Assembly (NCBI GenBank): GCA_022820645.1
Contig: JAJEFD010000003.1
Span: forward strand, 62,001-126,000
DNA: 64,000 nt
Direction of reading: 5' to 3'
Source of the DNA: Dehalococcoidia bacterium
GTDB lineage: Bacteria > Chloroflexota > Dehalococcoidia > Lucifugimonadales > Australimonadaceae
Below the pieces are notes generated by a model, which saw only the letters and a list, made by a program, of their open reading frames with translations, was not told where the DNA came from and made no database searches. This document shows, in pieces, positions 1-8,213 of the stretch. Both the position numbers and the translations under genes were made by a program. Every line of letters starts with the position of its first letter. Positions within the stretch are counted from its first letter, which is position 1.

Positions 1-806
1 CCGAGGAACCCGCGCCAGATGTCGCCATCGGTCCTTGCCGCGTAGACGCGCTGCCAGAGTCCCTGGTGGAAGAGGTTCGCCGCGAGGATGGCGATCACGA
101 GCGTGAGCCCGAACTCGATGCCGTGCAGCTGGGTGACGTCCAGCAGCGCCGCGTTCTCTTCCCGCACCGTATCGAAGGCCGCGGTCCAACCGCCGAAGTG
201 GGCGAGGGTGGCGATGAGCACGGCGATGAGCAGCGGGATGATGATGGCGAACTGGATGTTGTCTGTGAAGATGGAGGCCCGGAGGCCGCCGTACACGGTG
301 TAGGCCAGCGTTGCGACGCCGACGAGCACGAGCGTCAGCACCAGCGGGGCGTCGGCAACCTGTCCCACCGCCCGCGCGATCGCTCCCATCTCGGCGGCGA
401 GGAACGTGAACATGTAGAGCACGACGATGAGGAGCGTGAGGAGATACATCGCGCGGCCGTACCGCTGCCAGACGAACTCGCTCAGGGAGTGGCCGTTCGG
501 CGCGAGCTTGCGCATGCGCGGCCCGACAACGGTGAAGGCCACGATGGGCGCGGCCTGCCCGATGCCGTACCCGATGAGAGCGGCAACGCCTGCCCAGGTC
601 GCCGCTTCGGCAGGGCTGAACAGGATCCACGCGCCGAGCAGGGATGCGGCCATGGTGGCCATCGCCGTCATGCCGCCGATGGAGCCGCGCGCAGAGACGA
701 AGTCCTCGATGGTCTGCCGCCTCGCCCTCGCGTAGGTGATGCCCGCGGCGGACATGATGGCCATGGTGATGATCGCTGCGATGAGAGCCCAGGCCTCGGT
801 AGACAT
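1..806 (-). CDS. Sodium:solute symporter family transporter (partial, 3' end outside window)
   Basis: The first 268 codons of a multi-pass membrane transporter run off the left edge. Translating the minus strand from the ATG at 806 gives repeated hydrophobic helices. A loop reads KLAPNGHSLSEFVWQRYGR, followed by a YTVYGGLRASIFTDNIQF segment, both typical of the SSS (sodium:solute symporter) family. The start is fixed by a strong AGGAGGAG Shine-Dalgarno at 811-818. The gene lies 76 nt downstream of a TPP riboswitch core, so the substrate is probably thiamine or a precursor such as a pyrimidine or thiazole moiety. That substrate is inferred from regulation only; SSS proteins also carry sugars, amino acids, nucleobases and pantothenate. 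Confidence 0.85.
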   Translation of the reverse strand, partial: MSTEAWALIAAIITMAIMSAAGITYARARRQTIEDFVSARGSIGGMTAMATMAASLLGAWILFSPAEAATWAGVAALIGYGIGQAAPIVAFTVVGPRMRKLAPNGHSLSEFVWQRYGRAMYLLTLLIVVLYMFTFLAAEMGAIARAVGQVADAPLVLTLVLVGVATLAYTVYGGLRASIFTDNIQFAIIIPLLIAVLIATLAHFGGWTAAFDTVREENAALLDVTQLHGIEFGLTLVIAILAANLFHQGLWQRVYAARTDGDIWRGFL

Positions 807-824
807 CGCGTCTCCTCCTGCATA

Positions 825-860
825 GCGAAGGGCCGCTCACTGGAGGAGCGGCCCCTTCGC
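825..860 (-). promoter_or_regulatory. Hairpin of the riboswitch expression platform
   Basis: On the minus strand, arms GCGAAGGGGCCGCTC and GAGCGGCCCTTCGC pair almost perfectly around a CTCCAGT loop. No U-run follows, so it does not look like a simple intrinsic terminator. The loop plus the end of the 5' arm contains CTCCTCC, complementary to the GGAGGAG Shine-Dalgarno of the symporter 8 nt after the hairpin. Control of translation start is therefore likely. The exact switching scheme is inference. Confidence 0.6.
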
Positions 861-882
861 GACATCCGCCGGTTGCATCGCT

Positions 883-968
883 CTTCCTACGCTGGCATGA
901 CCCAGGTCAGGTTCGGAGGGTCGCCCGGTACGGGCCTCTCAGCCGGACGCGGCGCCCGGCTCCCCTGA
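883..968 (-). promoter_or_regulatory. TPP riboswitch (THI element)
   Basis: Read on the minus strand, the conserved thi-box parts occur in order. They are a GGGGAGCC 5' P1/P2 start, the CTGAGAGGC block, a short variable stem, GACCCTCCGAACCTGACCTGGGTCATG split around the P4/P5 stem, and the closing CCAGCGTAGGAA. This is the canonical thiamine pyrophosphate aptamer. It sits between a plausible promoter (993-1021) and the symporter start at 806, so thiamine pyrophosphate should repress this transporter. Confidence 0.95.
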
Positions 969-992
969 ACGTTCGCTATTCGATTGCGCGGC

Positions 993-1021
993 ATGGTATA
1001 ACCGCCCGGTCGGCTGGTCAA
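993..1021 (-). promoter_or_regulatory. Putative sigma70-type promoter of the riboswitch/symporter transcript
   Basis: On the minus strand a TTGACC -35 (1016-1021) is followed after 17 nt by TACCAT (993-998). That puts the transcription start about 15-20 nt before the TPP aptamer. Spacing and placement fit; no experiment supports it. Confidence 0.5.
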
Positions 1022-1103
1022 ACGAGAACGGGTTGAGCGTGTATTCGCGGAAACTCGGATGAGAGGACGCTGTAAAAACTATGGCGGAGCGGCGATGATG
1101 TAC

Positions 1104-1233
1104 TATAATGCCGTGCAAAGCCCAGACCGGGTTCCGGCTGGACGAAGGATATGATATGCATTAGGTGTGTCCGGAGAGCGTCTTCCGGCCATGCCTTGAT
1201 GCGTAAAGAGTCACCGGACTAACAGGAGGCGGG
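1104..1233 (+). promoter_or_regulatory. Promoter -10 and structured leader of the surface-protein gene
   Basis: A TATAAT at 1104-1109 suggests transcription starts near 1116, leaving a leader of about 118 nt before the ATG at 1234. I see no convincing -35. Near the end of the leader GTCCGG (about 1168) can pair with CCGGAC (about 1214), just before the AGGAGG Shine-Dalgarno. I could not match the leader to a known riboswitch class. Confidence 0.35.
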
Positions 1234-2244
1234 ATGTTCACACGCCGAAAGCTCTCCACCAGCGTAGCCTTGATGCTGGCGCTGACCCTGCTCATGACCC
1301 TCAGCGCGAGCGCACAGGCGCCTGCCCTTGGCGGCACCGCCGCCTTCCGCGACGCCAACGCGGCAAGCGACAGCCTCGTTGTCGATTTCACCCGTGCGGA
1401 CGTGCTCTCTCACGGCTCTACCTACGAAGGCTGGCTCATAGACGCCGACGACAACAAGCTCAGCACCGGCAGGCTTGGCCGCGGGCCGTTCCTCCAGGGC
1501 GAGTACGTCTCCCCCAGTGGCGCGGACCTCCTCGCACGCTACAGCACGTTCGTGATTACCGTGGAGCCGCTGGACGACCCCGACCCCGCTCCTTCCGGCG
1601 TTATCGCTTACGGTGCGGCGACCCGTGGGGCTGTGCTCTCGCACGTAAGCGCTCTCGTGGGTGATGGCGGAGCAGCGACGGCGCTGCGCGATCAGGCTGC
1701 GCAGGTGCTGGCCTACGCTGAGGCGGAGAACGCCGACATGGTCGTGGGCATGCTGGACGGCGTTGTTGCTCAGGCACGTGAAGCGTCGTCAGTGGCCGCC
1801 GACCTCCTCTTCTCTTCCGCGAGCGGCGGCGACGAGAACGTCGAAGACGTGGCGAATGAGATCATCGACGCGTCGAACAACGTAATCAGGCTTGCGGGCG
1901 AGGTGCGGGACGCCGCGTCGCGCGCGTCCAGCGCGTCCGGCATCGAAGCCCAGCAGGAGACCAAGAACCTCCTCGCGTGGGCGACCCGGCTGTACTCCGG
2001 CACCGAGCAGGACGGCCAGGCGCTGGACCAGTCTACTAGGAAGGAAGAGTCGCCCCACGGCGCGGTACACGTCTACGAGTTGTCTCAGGACCTCGGCGCG
2101 TTCCGCCCTAACGTTGGCGCTCCGCCTGCCACCGGCGACTCGCTCGTACCGATGGTTGCGCTGGCGGCCCTCGTACTGGGCGCTGCGTTCGCCCTCAGCG
2201 GCGGGCTGGTGGTCTTCCGCTCCCGCCGCCGCGCGTTCGCCTGA
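1234..2244 (+). CDS. Secreted anti-sigma-factor-like surface protein with sortase-like C-terminal signal
   Basis: 336 residues. The N-terminus (MFTRRKLSTSVALMLALTLL) is a signal peptide with a probable Ala-x-Ala cleavage near residue 28. Residues about 50-125 resemble the extracytoplasmic domain of RskA-type anti-sigma factors, with the pattern YEGWLID..., then FVITVEPLDDPDPAPSG. The middle is alanine-rich and probably helical. The C-terminus has PPATGD at about 297-302, a hydrophobic stretch and an RSRRR tail, which looks like an LPxTG-type sorting signal or a stop-transfer anchor. The AGGAGG before the ATG supports the start. No partner sigma factor lies beside it. The function is unknown; an envelope protein is the safe reading. 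Confidence 0.75.
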   Translation: MFTRRKLSTSVALMLALTLLMTLSASAQAPALGGTAAFRDANAASDSLVVDFTRADVLSHGSTYEGWLIDADDNKLSTGRLGRGPFLQGEYVSPSGADLLARYSTFVITVEPLDDPDPAPSGVIAYGAATRGAVLSHVSALVGDGGAATALRDQAAQVLAYAEAENADMVVGMLDGVVAQAREASSVAADLLFSSASGGDENVEDVANEIIDASNNVIRLAGEVRDAASRASSASGIEAQQETKNLLAWATRLYSGTEQDGQALDQSTRKEESPHGAVHVYELSQDLGAFRPNVGAPPATGDSLVPMVALAALVLGAAFALSGGLVVFRSRRRAFA

Positions 2245-2275
2245 TCGGTCGGCACTGCGTTAGCGATACGATAGA

Positions 2276-2303
2276 AAGGCCCCGCTCAAGTGAGCGGGGC
2301 CTT
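2276..2303. terminator. Bidirectional intrinsic terminator
   Basis: AAGGCCCCGCTCA and TGAGCGGGGCCTT form a perfect 13-bp hairpin with a tiny loop, between the convergent surface-protein gene and thyX. T-rich sequence follows on the plus side only weakly. Confidence 0.75.
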
Positions 2304-2331
2304 CTCCTGTACCGATGGTTCGCAGCGCCGG

Positions 2332-3345
2332 TTAGCCGAGTCCCAACGTCTCCTTCAGCTCCCGCCACTCGCGAGGAGACATCTCCAGCTCCGTCGGGTC
2401 TATCTCCTCACCGGCAAGCATGCGCTTGACGGCTGACAGCCCCTCCGCGCTCAGGCGCGCTCCGCCAACCCGGTAGCGATGGAACGCGTTCGCCGTGAGC
2501 GGCACCCAGCGCTCCACGATGTCCAGGATCACGCGGGCGTACTCCTGTATCTCCCACTGCGCGTGGGCGTCGCCGCGGAGGGCGAGGAAGTGCAGCAGGT
2601 TGTGCAGGTCGGTCTTCCAGTACCACTGCGTATACGTGCTCAACGGCAGGCCGATGCGCGCCAGCTCCCGGGCGAACCCGGCAGTGAGCAGGCTGTCGTA
2701 CTGGTCGAACGAACGCTGAGCGTCCGTGGTCATGGACTCCTGGACGCGTTGCGCCTCCTGCTGGGTAGCTCGGGACCGCTGCGCCTCAGCGGTGCGCTCT
2801 CTCGTTGTTCTGCGTCTGGGACCTTGCTGTGGTCCGGCCTCGGGCGCGGGAACCGAGCCCAGGGTGAGTTGCTCTCCGGCGCTGATCTGTCCCCGTCCCT
2901 GGTTGTTAGTGGCGGACTGGGTCGCCAACTGGTCGCCTTCCGGGATGTAGAACTCCCTGTCGAGCACGGAGTAGCGCGCCGAATACTCGTTCACGTTCGC
3001 CATGCGGTGCCGTATCCACTGGCGCGCCACGAAGATCGGGAGCTTCACGTGCAGCTTGATCTCGCACATCTCGAACGGCGACGTGTGGGCGTTCCGCATC
3101 AGGTAGTTGATGAGCCCCTGGTCGTCGCGCGTCCGCTTCGTTCCGCGCCCGTACGAAACGCGTGCAGCCTGCACGATGGCCGCGTCGTCGCCCATGTAGT
3201 CCACCACGCGCACGAACCCGTGGTCGAGCACGGGCAGCGGTTGATAGAGGACCTCCTCGACGGCGGGCACCGTGGCGCGTCTCGTCTCGTGCTGCTCCTC
3301 GCGAAGTGCGTCGATCTCGGCCTGTTGCTCGGGGGTGATGGACAT
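2332..3345 (-). CDS. thyX: Flavin-dependent thymidylate synthase ThyX
   Basis: Makes dTMP from dUMP using FAD, NADPH and methylene-tetrahydrofolate. The ThyX signature is at residues 112-125 (RHRMANVNEYSARY), close to the consensus RHRxxSxNExSxRY. A second conserved block, ARIGLPLSTYTQWYWKTDLHNLLHFL, is at about 228-253. At 337 residues it is longer than usual (about 220-260). The extra length is a roughly 65-residue insert rich in Gln, Arg, Thr and Glu at about 140-205, plus a 35-residue N-terminal extension. The gene is alone on the minus strand, downstream of a hairpin at 3422-3452. A later start would remove some of the extension, but no strong Shine-Dalgarno decides this. Confidence 0.95.
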   Translation of the reverse strand: MSITPEQQAEIDALREEQHETRRATVPAVEEVLYQPLPVLDHGFVRVVDYMGDDAAIVQAARVSYGRGTKRTRDDQGLINYLMRNAHTSPFEMCEIKLHVKLPIFVARQWIRHRMANVNEYSARYSVLDREFYIPEGDQLATQSATNNQGRGQISAGEQLTLGSVPAPEAGPQQGPRRRTTRERTAEAQRSRATQQEAQRVQESMTTDAQRSFDQYDSLLTAGFARELARIGLPLSTYTQWYWKTDLHNLLHFLALRGDAHAQWEIQEYARVILDIVERWVPLTANAFHRYRVGGARLSAEGLSAVKRMLAGEEIDPTELEMSPREWRELKETLGLG

Positions 3346-3421
3346 CTCGTCTGGCGTGCGCGTTGCGCGCTACCGGAATGTTACACGCAGCGCAGCAGGT
3401 ATGGGGCTCAGGGGTAAGCGA

Positions 3422-3452
3422 ACGGCCCGCGAATCGCAGACTCGCGGGCCGT
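3422..3452. terminator. Intrinsic terminator between korB and thyX
   Basis: ACGGCCCGCGA and TCGCGGGCCGT form an 11-bp hairpin with a 9-nt loop, 24 nt beyond the korB stop and upstream of thyX. It probably ends the lpdA-korA-korB transcript. Confidence 0.65.
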
Positions 3453-3475
3453 CGTCGATGGGTGCTGTTCTCGCG

Positions 3476-4357
3476 CTACAGCATGCGCTGCATGATGCGG
3501 TCGGCCTGCTCCTCGGTCAGCCCCCCGGTGCGCTTGGCGACGGGGCCGTCGCGCAGGACGGGTTCCAGCTCGGTGAGCGATTCCTTCTCGCTCTCCAGGT
3601 GGTAGAACTTGCCGATGTAGATCTCGTCACCCCAGACCATCGCCTTCTCGCAGGCAGCGGACCAGTCAGTGGCATCGTGGCCCTCGTCCTCCAGCTTCTT
3701 GATGCGCTCCTTGAAGAAGTTGTGGGTGTTGTCCAGGTTGAAGGTAACGCACGGGCTGAATATGTCGATAAGGGCGAAACCCTGGTGCTCGATGCCTCCC
3801 TTGATGAGCTCGGTCAGGTGCCTCACGTCGCCGGAGTAGCCCCGCGCAACGTAGGTCGCGCCGTTCATGATGGCGGAGGTGATGGGGTTGATGGGGTATT
3901 CCACGCTGCCGAACGGGGTGCTCTTGGTCTTCTGCCCCACCCTGCTGGTTGGGGAGACCTGACCGGTGGTGAGGCCGTAGATCTGGTTGTTCATCACCAC
4001 GTAGGTGAGGTCCACGTTGCGGCGGGCGGTGTGGGTGAAGTGGTTGCCGCCGATGCCGTAGCCGTCGCCGTCGCCGCCGGTGGCGATGACGGTGAGTTCG
4101 TGGTTGGCCATCTTCACCCCCGTGGCGAACGCGAGCGAGCGCCCGTGGAGCGTATGCGCCCCGTAGGTGTTGATGTAGCCCGGCAGGTTGGACGAACAGC
4201 CGATGCCGCTGACCGTCACGATCTCGTGCGGGCGCAGGCCGAGCTCGGCGGCTGCGCGCTGCAGGCTGTTCAACACGCCGAAGTCACCGCAACCCGGGCA
4301 CCAGTCAGGGTCGATCTTGCCCTTGAAGTCGCGTGCTGTCAGTTGAATGGTGGTCAT
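3476..4357 (-). CDS. korB: 2-oxoacid:ferredoxin oxidoreductase, beta subunit
   Basis: 293 residues from ATG 4357, preceded by AAAGGAGAAG. This is the thiamine-diphosphate-binding subunit that, with the alpha subunit, oxidises a 2-oxoacid (2-oxoglutarate or a related acid) to its acyl-CoA and reduces ferredoxin. Visible motifs are WCPGCGDFGVL near residue 19, a GIGCSSNLPGY block and the ThDP/Mg motif GGDGDGYGIGGNHF with the downstream NN (MNNQIYGLTTGQ). It follows korA by 17 nt and is co-transcribed with it and lpdA. The substrate cannot be fixed from sequence. A longer ORF upstream in frame reads through korA sequence and is not the real N-terminus. Confidence 0.93.
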   Translation of the reverse strand: MTTIQLTARDFKGKIDPDWCPGCGDFGVLNSLQRAAAELGLRPHEIVTVSGIGCSSNLPGYINTYGAHTLHGRSLAFATGVKMANHELTVIATGGDGDGYGIGGNHFTHTARRNVDLTYVVMNNQIYGLTTGQVSPTSRVGQKTKSTPFGSVEYPINPITSAIMNGATYVARGYSGDVRHLTELIKGGIEHQGFALIDIFSPCVTFNLDNTHNFFKERIKKLEDEGHDATDWSAACEKAMVWGDEIYIGKFYHLESEKESLTELEPVLRDGPVAKRTGGLTEEQADRIMQRML

Positions 4358-4374
4358 GGTGTCTTCTCCTTTGG

Positions 4375-6159
4375 TTAGACGATGACTTCCTGGTAGGGGA
4401 CGAAGACGCCGCCCTCCCTGCCCAGCAGGTCCGCGACGCCGTCTGCTATGTGGTGAGGCGCGAACGGCTCGCCGTCGTACTTGCGGATGTGGCCGTAGGC
4501 GCTCAGCCCCGTCTCGCTTCGCATGTAGCGGGCGAACTGGCCGGAGTAGTTGTTCTCTACGATGATGAACTTGTTGGCGCTCGTGAGGGCTGCCGTGATC
4601 TCGTCCGCGTGCAGGGGGACGAGCCATTTGATCGGCAGTTGGTTCGCGGTGATGCCGCGGTCTGCGAGCTGCTCGATAGCCTCCTGGATGACGCCCGCGG
4701 TCGAGCCCCAGCCAACGAGCGTTACCTCTGCATTCGCGGGGCCCTCGATCTCCGGGGGCGCGATGAGGCTGGCTGCGGCCTCGAACTTCCGCGCGCGCTT
4801 CTCAACGGACGCCCGGCGGCGGTGCGGGTTCGTGAACTCGTCGGAGAGCAGCATCGAGTCTTCGTCGTGCTCGTCCGTCGCTACGGTGTGCACGTGCCCC
4901 TCGGTTCCTGGCACAGCTCGCGGGGAGACGCCGCTTGCCGTGTCCTTGTAGCGCATGTAGGCGTCTCCATTGGAGGTGCCTTCCGTGATGAGTTCGCCCC
5001 TGTCTATGTTGGGGTGGAAGTCGATGTCCCTGGGATTGATGCTGTACCTGCCCTCGGAGATGAGCAGGTCGGACAGGATGATGCCGGGGCATTGCAGCTT
5101 GTCCGCCAGGTTGAACAGCTCCGGCACGGTGTTGTAGGCGTCGAGGGCGTCCTTCGGGCTGACGACGAACCGCTCGAAGTCACCCTGGCTTGCGCCGAGC
5201 GCCTGCCAGAGGTCGCCCTGCTCGGTCTTGGTGGGAACTCCCGTGGACGGCCCTGCCCGCTGCACGTTGATGAACACGCAGGGTATCTCCATCATCGCGG
5301 CAGCGCCGATCGCCTCGGTCATCAGGGCGAAGCCTCCGCCGGAGGTCGCGCACATCGCGCGGGCCCCGGTGTGAGCGGCGCCGACGACCATGTTCGCGAC
5401 GCCGATCTCATCTTCCACCTGCCGCACCATGATGCCCAGGTTCCGGGCGTTCTGCGCCATCCAGTGGAGCACGCCTGTGGACGGGCTCATCGGGTAGGCC
5501 GCGTAGAACTTCACACCCGCCGCGGCCCCGCCCATCGCGAGCGCCTCGTTGCCGGACCAGACACCCAGCGGCTCGCCGCCTTCGGGCATCGGCATCGGGA
5601 ACGGGGTGAAGTTCTCCTGCGCGTGCGTGTATCCCGCAAGAGCGACCCGCACGTTCTCGTTCACCACGTCCTCGCCCTTGCGGGCGAACTGCTGGGTGAT
5701 GCTCGCTTCGAGCAGCCCGAAGTCGAGGCCGAGCAGGTGCATCATCGCGCCGAGGGCCACGGTGTTCTGGTTCAGTCCGGACCGCTGCGACCCGGTGAGG
5801 TCGTTCACTGGCAGCGGACAGAGCTGCACGCCGTCTGCGTAGTCGCCCGGAGAGATCGTGTCGCTGTTGTAGACCGCTGCTGCGCCGGAGCCGAGCAACC
5901 GCAGGTGCCGGTTCATCGTGTCCTGGTTCAGCGCCAGCAGCATGTCCAGCTTGTCGCCGTGGCTGCGCACTTCCCTGTCCGAGACGCGCACGGTGAGGAA
6001 GATGTGCCCCCCTCGAATGATGGACTGGTACGCGTTGTAGGTGGACAGGTTCAACCCGCGCCGCACGACGATGCGGGCGAGCGTGTCACCTGGTGTAGCG
6101 ATACCCTGACCGGCCTCGCCTCCTATCGCCAGGGCGAAGTCGTAGTTCCCGTCGCTCAT
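4375..6159 (-). CDS. korA: 2-oxoacid:acceptor oxidoreductase, fused gamma-alpha subunit
   Basis: 594 residues. The N-terminal third (FALAIGGEAGQGI..., to about residue 190) is the gamma domain. The rest is the alpha/pyrimidine-binding domain, with GNEALAMGGAAAGVKFYAAYPMSPSTGVLHWMA and the VQRAGPSTGVPTKTEQGDL block. The start at 6159 is chosen because GGAGGGACCT sits just before it; an ATG 12 nt further up overlaps that Shine-Dalgarno. This gamma-alpha fusion is common in KorAB-type enzymes. It lies 60 nt after lpdA and 17 nt before korB. The C-terminal region is likely the CoA/acceptor-binding domain. Confidence 0.93.
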   Translation of the reverse strand: MSDGNYDFALAIGGEAGQGIATPGDTLARIVVRRGLNLSTYNAYQSIIRGGHIFLTVRVSDREVRSHGDKLDMLLALNQDTMNRHLRLLGSGAAAVYNSDTISPGDYADGVQLCPLPVNDLTGSQRSGLNQNTVALGAMMHLLGLDFGLLEASITQQFARKGEDVVNENVRVALAGYTHAQENFTPFPMPMPEGGEPLGVWSGNEALAMGGAAAGVKFYAAYPMSPSTGVLHWMAQNARNLGIMVRQVEDEIGVANMVVGAAHTGARAMCATSGGGFALMTEAIGAAAMMEIPCVFINVQRAGPSTGVPTKTEQGDLWQALGASQGDFERFVVSPKDALDAYNTVPELFNLADKLQCPGIILSDLLISEGRYSINPRDIDFHPNIDRGELITEGTSNGDAYMRYKDTASGVSPRAVPGTEGHVHTVATDEHDEDSMLLSDEFTNPHRRRASVEKRARKFEAAASLIAPPEIEGPANAEVTLVGWGSTAGVIQEAIEQLADRGITANQLPIKWLVPLHADEITAALTSANKFIIVENNYSGQFARYMRSETGLSAYGHIRKYDGEPFAPHHIADGVADLLGREGGVFVPYQEVIV

Positions 6160-6219
6160 AGGTCCCTCCACTCGGCCTGTGGGCCGTACTTCTATGTCGG
6201 TCTGCCGCCCGCCGCTCCG

Positions 6220-7578
6220 CTACACGGCGGCCAGCGCTGCTTCTTTCACTGCCTCGGACATGCTGGGATGAACGTTCACCAGTCTCCCGATCTCCACGTC
6301 CGTCCCGTCGAGCAGCCGGGCCATGCTCAGTTCGCCCAGCAGCTCCGTTACTTCGTGTCCTATCAGATGCGCGCCGAGCAACTCCCCGGTGGATGAGTCG
6401 GCCACGATTTTAGCGAATCCCTCCCTGTGTCCAACGGCGAGCGCCTTCCCGTTCGCGAGGAATGGGAACTTGCCCACCTTTATCGGATAGCCCTGCTCAC
6501 GCGCCTCCGACTCTGTCAGCCCTATGCTCGCCACCTGCGGGTTGCAGTACGTGGCGCGAGGCATGCCCGGGTAGTCTAACGCAGGAGGGTTCAATCCGCC
6601 GATGTCCTCCGCCGCGTAGACGCCCTCGGCGTGCGCTACGTGAGCGAGGGGCAGGCGTCCGTTCACGTCGCCCACCGCGTAGACGTTCGCTCCGTTCACC
6701 CGCAGGCGGTCGTCCACCCGGATGAACCCGCGCTCCAGGGTCCCACCGACATTCTCAACGCCGAGCCCGTCCGTGTTCGGGGTTATGCCCGCCGCAACGA
6801 GAACGCGGTCCGCTTCGATCTCGAGCGTCTCGTCCGCTGCAGCGATGGTTACCCGCGCTGTGCCGTCCTGTACGGCAACGGCGGTGACTGAAGCGCCGGT
6901 GAGGAGGCGTATCCCCTGGCCTCCCAGCGCGCGGGACAGCGCCTGCGATATCTCCTCGTCCTCTTTCGGCAGGATGCGCGGGAGGAACTCGACCAGCGTC
7001 ACTTGAGCGCCGTAGACGTTGTAGAGGTAGGCGAACTCGATGCCGGTGGCTCCACCGCCGACGATCACCACTCGGCCGGGGACCTGTTCGTCGACGATGA
7101 CTTCTCTGTACGTCACCACCACTTCGCCGTCCGCGGTCAGGGGTGGAGGAAGAGCAGGCCGGGCTCCCGTTGCGATGATCATGTTCCGGCAGCCGATCCG
7201 CTCACCGTCCACGGAGACCTCGCGAGGCCCCGTGATGGTCGCGTTGCCTTCCACGTACGCAACCCCGTCGCGGCGGAATAGCGAAGCGACGCCCTTGGTG
7301 AGGCGCTCTACGACCTTCCGGCTGCGGGCGACGCCGACCGCGTAGTTCGCTGTGACGTCGCTCACCTCGATGCCGTACTCGGAGGCGTTGCGGACGGTGC
7401 TCAACACTTCTGCGTTGCGGAGGAGCGCCTTGGAAGGGATACAGCCCAGGTTCAGGCATATGCCTCCGAGGAACTCGCGTTCGATGCAGACGGTGCTCAA
7501 TCCCAATTGGGCGGCTCGAATCGCAGCGGGATATCCACCCGGGCCTGAACCGATGACCGCAACGTCGTAGTCTGTCAT
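6220..7578 (-). CDS. lpdA: Dihydrolipoamide dehydrogenase
   Basis: 452-residue FAD-dependent disulfide oxidoreductase. It has an N-terminal FAD motif (VIGSGPGGYPAAIRAAQLG), the redox-active CLNLGC pair at about residues 41-46, the NAD site VIVGGGATGIEFAYLY, the ATG motif IIATGARP and the C-terminal interface His-Pro (NVHPSMSEAVKEA). The start at 7578 (MTDYDVAVIG) puts the Rossmann fold at the usual position; the longer ORF upstream is not coding in style. Lpd normally re-oxidises lipoyl groups of 2-oxoacid dehydrogenase or glycine-cleavage complexes. Here it leads an operon with a ferredoxin-linked oxidoreductase, which does not use lipoate, so its partner complex is elsewhere. Confidence 0.93.
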   Translation of the reverse strand: MTDYDVAVIGSGPGGYPAAIRAAQLGLSTVCIEREFLGGICLNLGCIPSKALLRNAEVLSTVRNASEYGIEVSDVTANYAVGVARSRKVVERLTKGVASLFRRDGVAYVEGNATITGPREVSVDGERIGCRNMIIATGARPALPPPLTADGEVVVTYREVIVDEQVPGRVVIVGGGATGIEFAYLYNVYGAQVTLVEFLPRILPKEDEEISQALSRALGGQGIRLLTGASVTAVAVQDGTARVTIAAADETLEIEADRVLVAAGITPNTDGLGVENVGGTLERGFIRVDDRLRVNGANVYAVGDVNGRLPLAHVAHAEGVYAAEDIGGLNPPALDYPGMPRATYCNPQVASIGLTESEAREQGYPIKVGKFPFLANGKALAVGHREGFAKIVADSSTGELLGAHLIGHEVTELLGELSMARLLDGTDVEIGRLVNVHPSMSEAVKEAALAAV

Positions 7579-7789
7579 AGACGAAATCTTTTGCTCGCGC
7601 CGGGATCGTTTCCCTTTGCATGGGCGTCGTGATGAGAGGGAAGGGGGTTCGGCGGGAGTCTCCGCAGTATATCGGTCTCGACGTACTGCGGGCAAATGGA
7701 AGGGCAGGTTCTGGAGAACGGAGCGGCCTCAAACTCGCCAAGGTATAGATAATTTTTATAGCTTGCGGCTTCAGTTATACGTTTGCTCT
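7579..7789 (-). promoter_or_regulatory. lpdA upstream region with AT-rich promoter-like patch
   Basis: This 211-nt gap lies between the DUF35-type gene and lpdA. Around 7740-7790 the composition is strikingly AT-rich for this genome, with TATAAAAATTAT and TATACC on the minus strand, which suits a promoter for the lpdA-korAB operon. No clear -35 or operator is visible. Confidence 0.35.
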
Positions 7790-8167
7790 TTAGTTGGCGG
7801 ATTCCGCAAATAACGGAAGGCGTGCTGTTCCAGGTAAGGCAGGGACGATGGCAGCGACGCGCATTCCAACAGCCACGCTCCCGGGCACGACTTCGACGAC
7901 TCCCATCATCCGCAGCCCGGCGTCCATCTCCACCACAACGATCGTGAGGGGATGCTGGTCTGCGCCGCTGAGCGGTTCCATGGAGCTGAACACGGTGCCG
8001 CCCGCCGGCGCAGTCTCCCAGCCGAGCGTGGGCGACCCGCACCGCTCACATACCCCCGCGTTCGGCTCCTGCCAGGCGCTGCAGACCCCGCAGCGGGGGA
8101 GTTCGAACCTTCCTTCCCGTATCGCAGCCCAGAATCGCTCGGCAGTGGGTTGTGCTCGCGTCCGCAT
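7790..8167 (-). CDS. Zn-ribbon/OB-fold (DUF35-type) acyl-CoA-associated protein
   Basis: About 125 residues. The N-terminal helix FWAAIREGRFELPRC leads into a zinc ribbon with C26, C29, C40 and C43. An OB-fold follows, starting GWETAPAGGTVFSS. These proteins usually partner thiolases, HMG-CoA-synthase-like enzymes or acyl-CoA hydratases and may present acyl-CoA substrates. No thiolase gene lies next to it here, so the partner is unknown. The start could also be an ATG 30 nt upstream (8197); the chosen one matches the usual family length better. Confidence 0.8.
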   Translation of the reverse strand: MRTRAQPTAERFWAAIREGRFELPRCGVCSAWQEPNAGVCERCGSPTLGWETAPAGGTVFSSMEPLSGADQHPLTIVVVEMDAGLRMMGVVEVVPGSVAVGMRVAAIVPALPGTARLPLFAESAN

Positions 8168-8213
8168 AACGCGGGATTCTAACCTGCCCCGCGTCATGCG
8201 GACGGCACGGGCA

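Noticed and set aside
966..975. LexA-like GAACGTTC near the TPP riboswitch
   Set aside because: The two half sites lack the four-base spacer of the GAAC-N4-GTTC box.
1110..1233. Cyclic-di-GMP riboswitch suspected from GCAAAGCC in the leader
   Set aside because: The other conserved GEMM parts and order are missing; only a short GTCCGG/CCGGAC pairing is visible.
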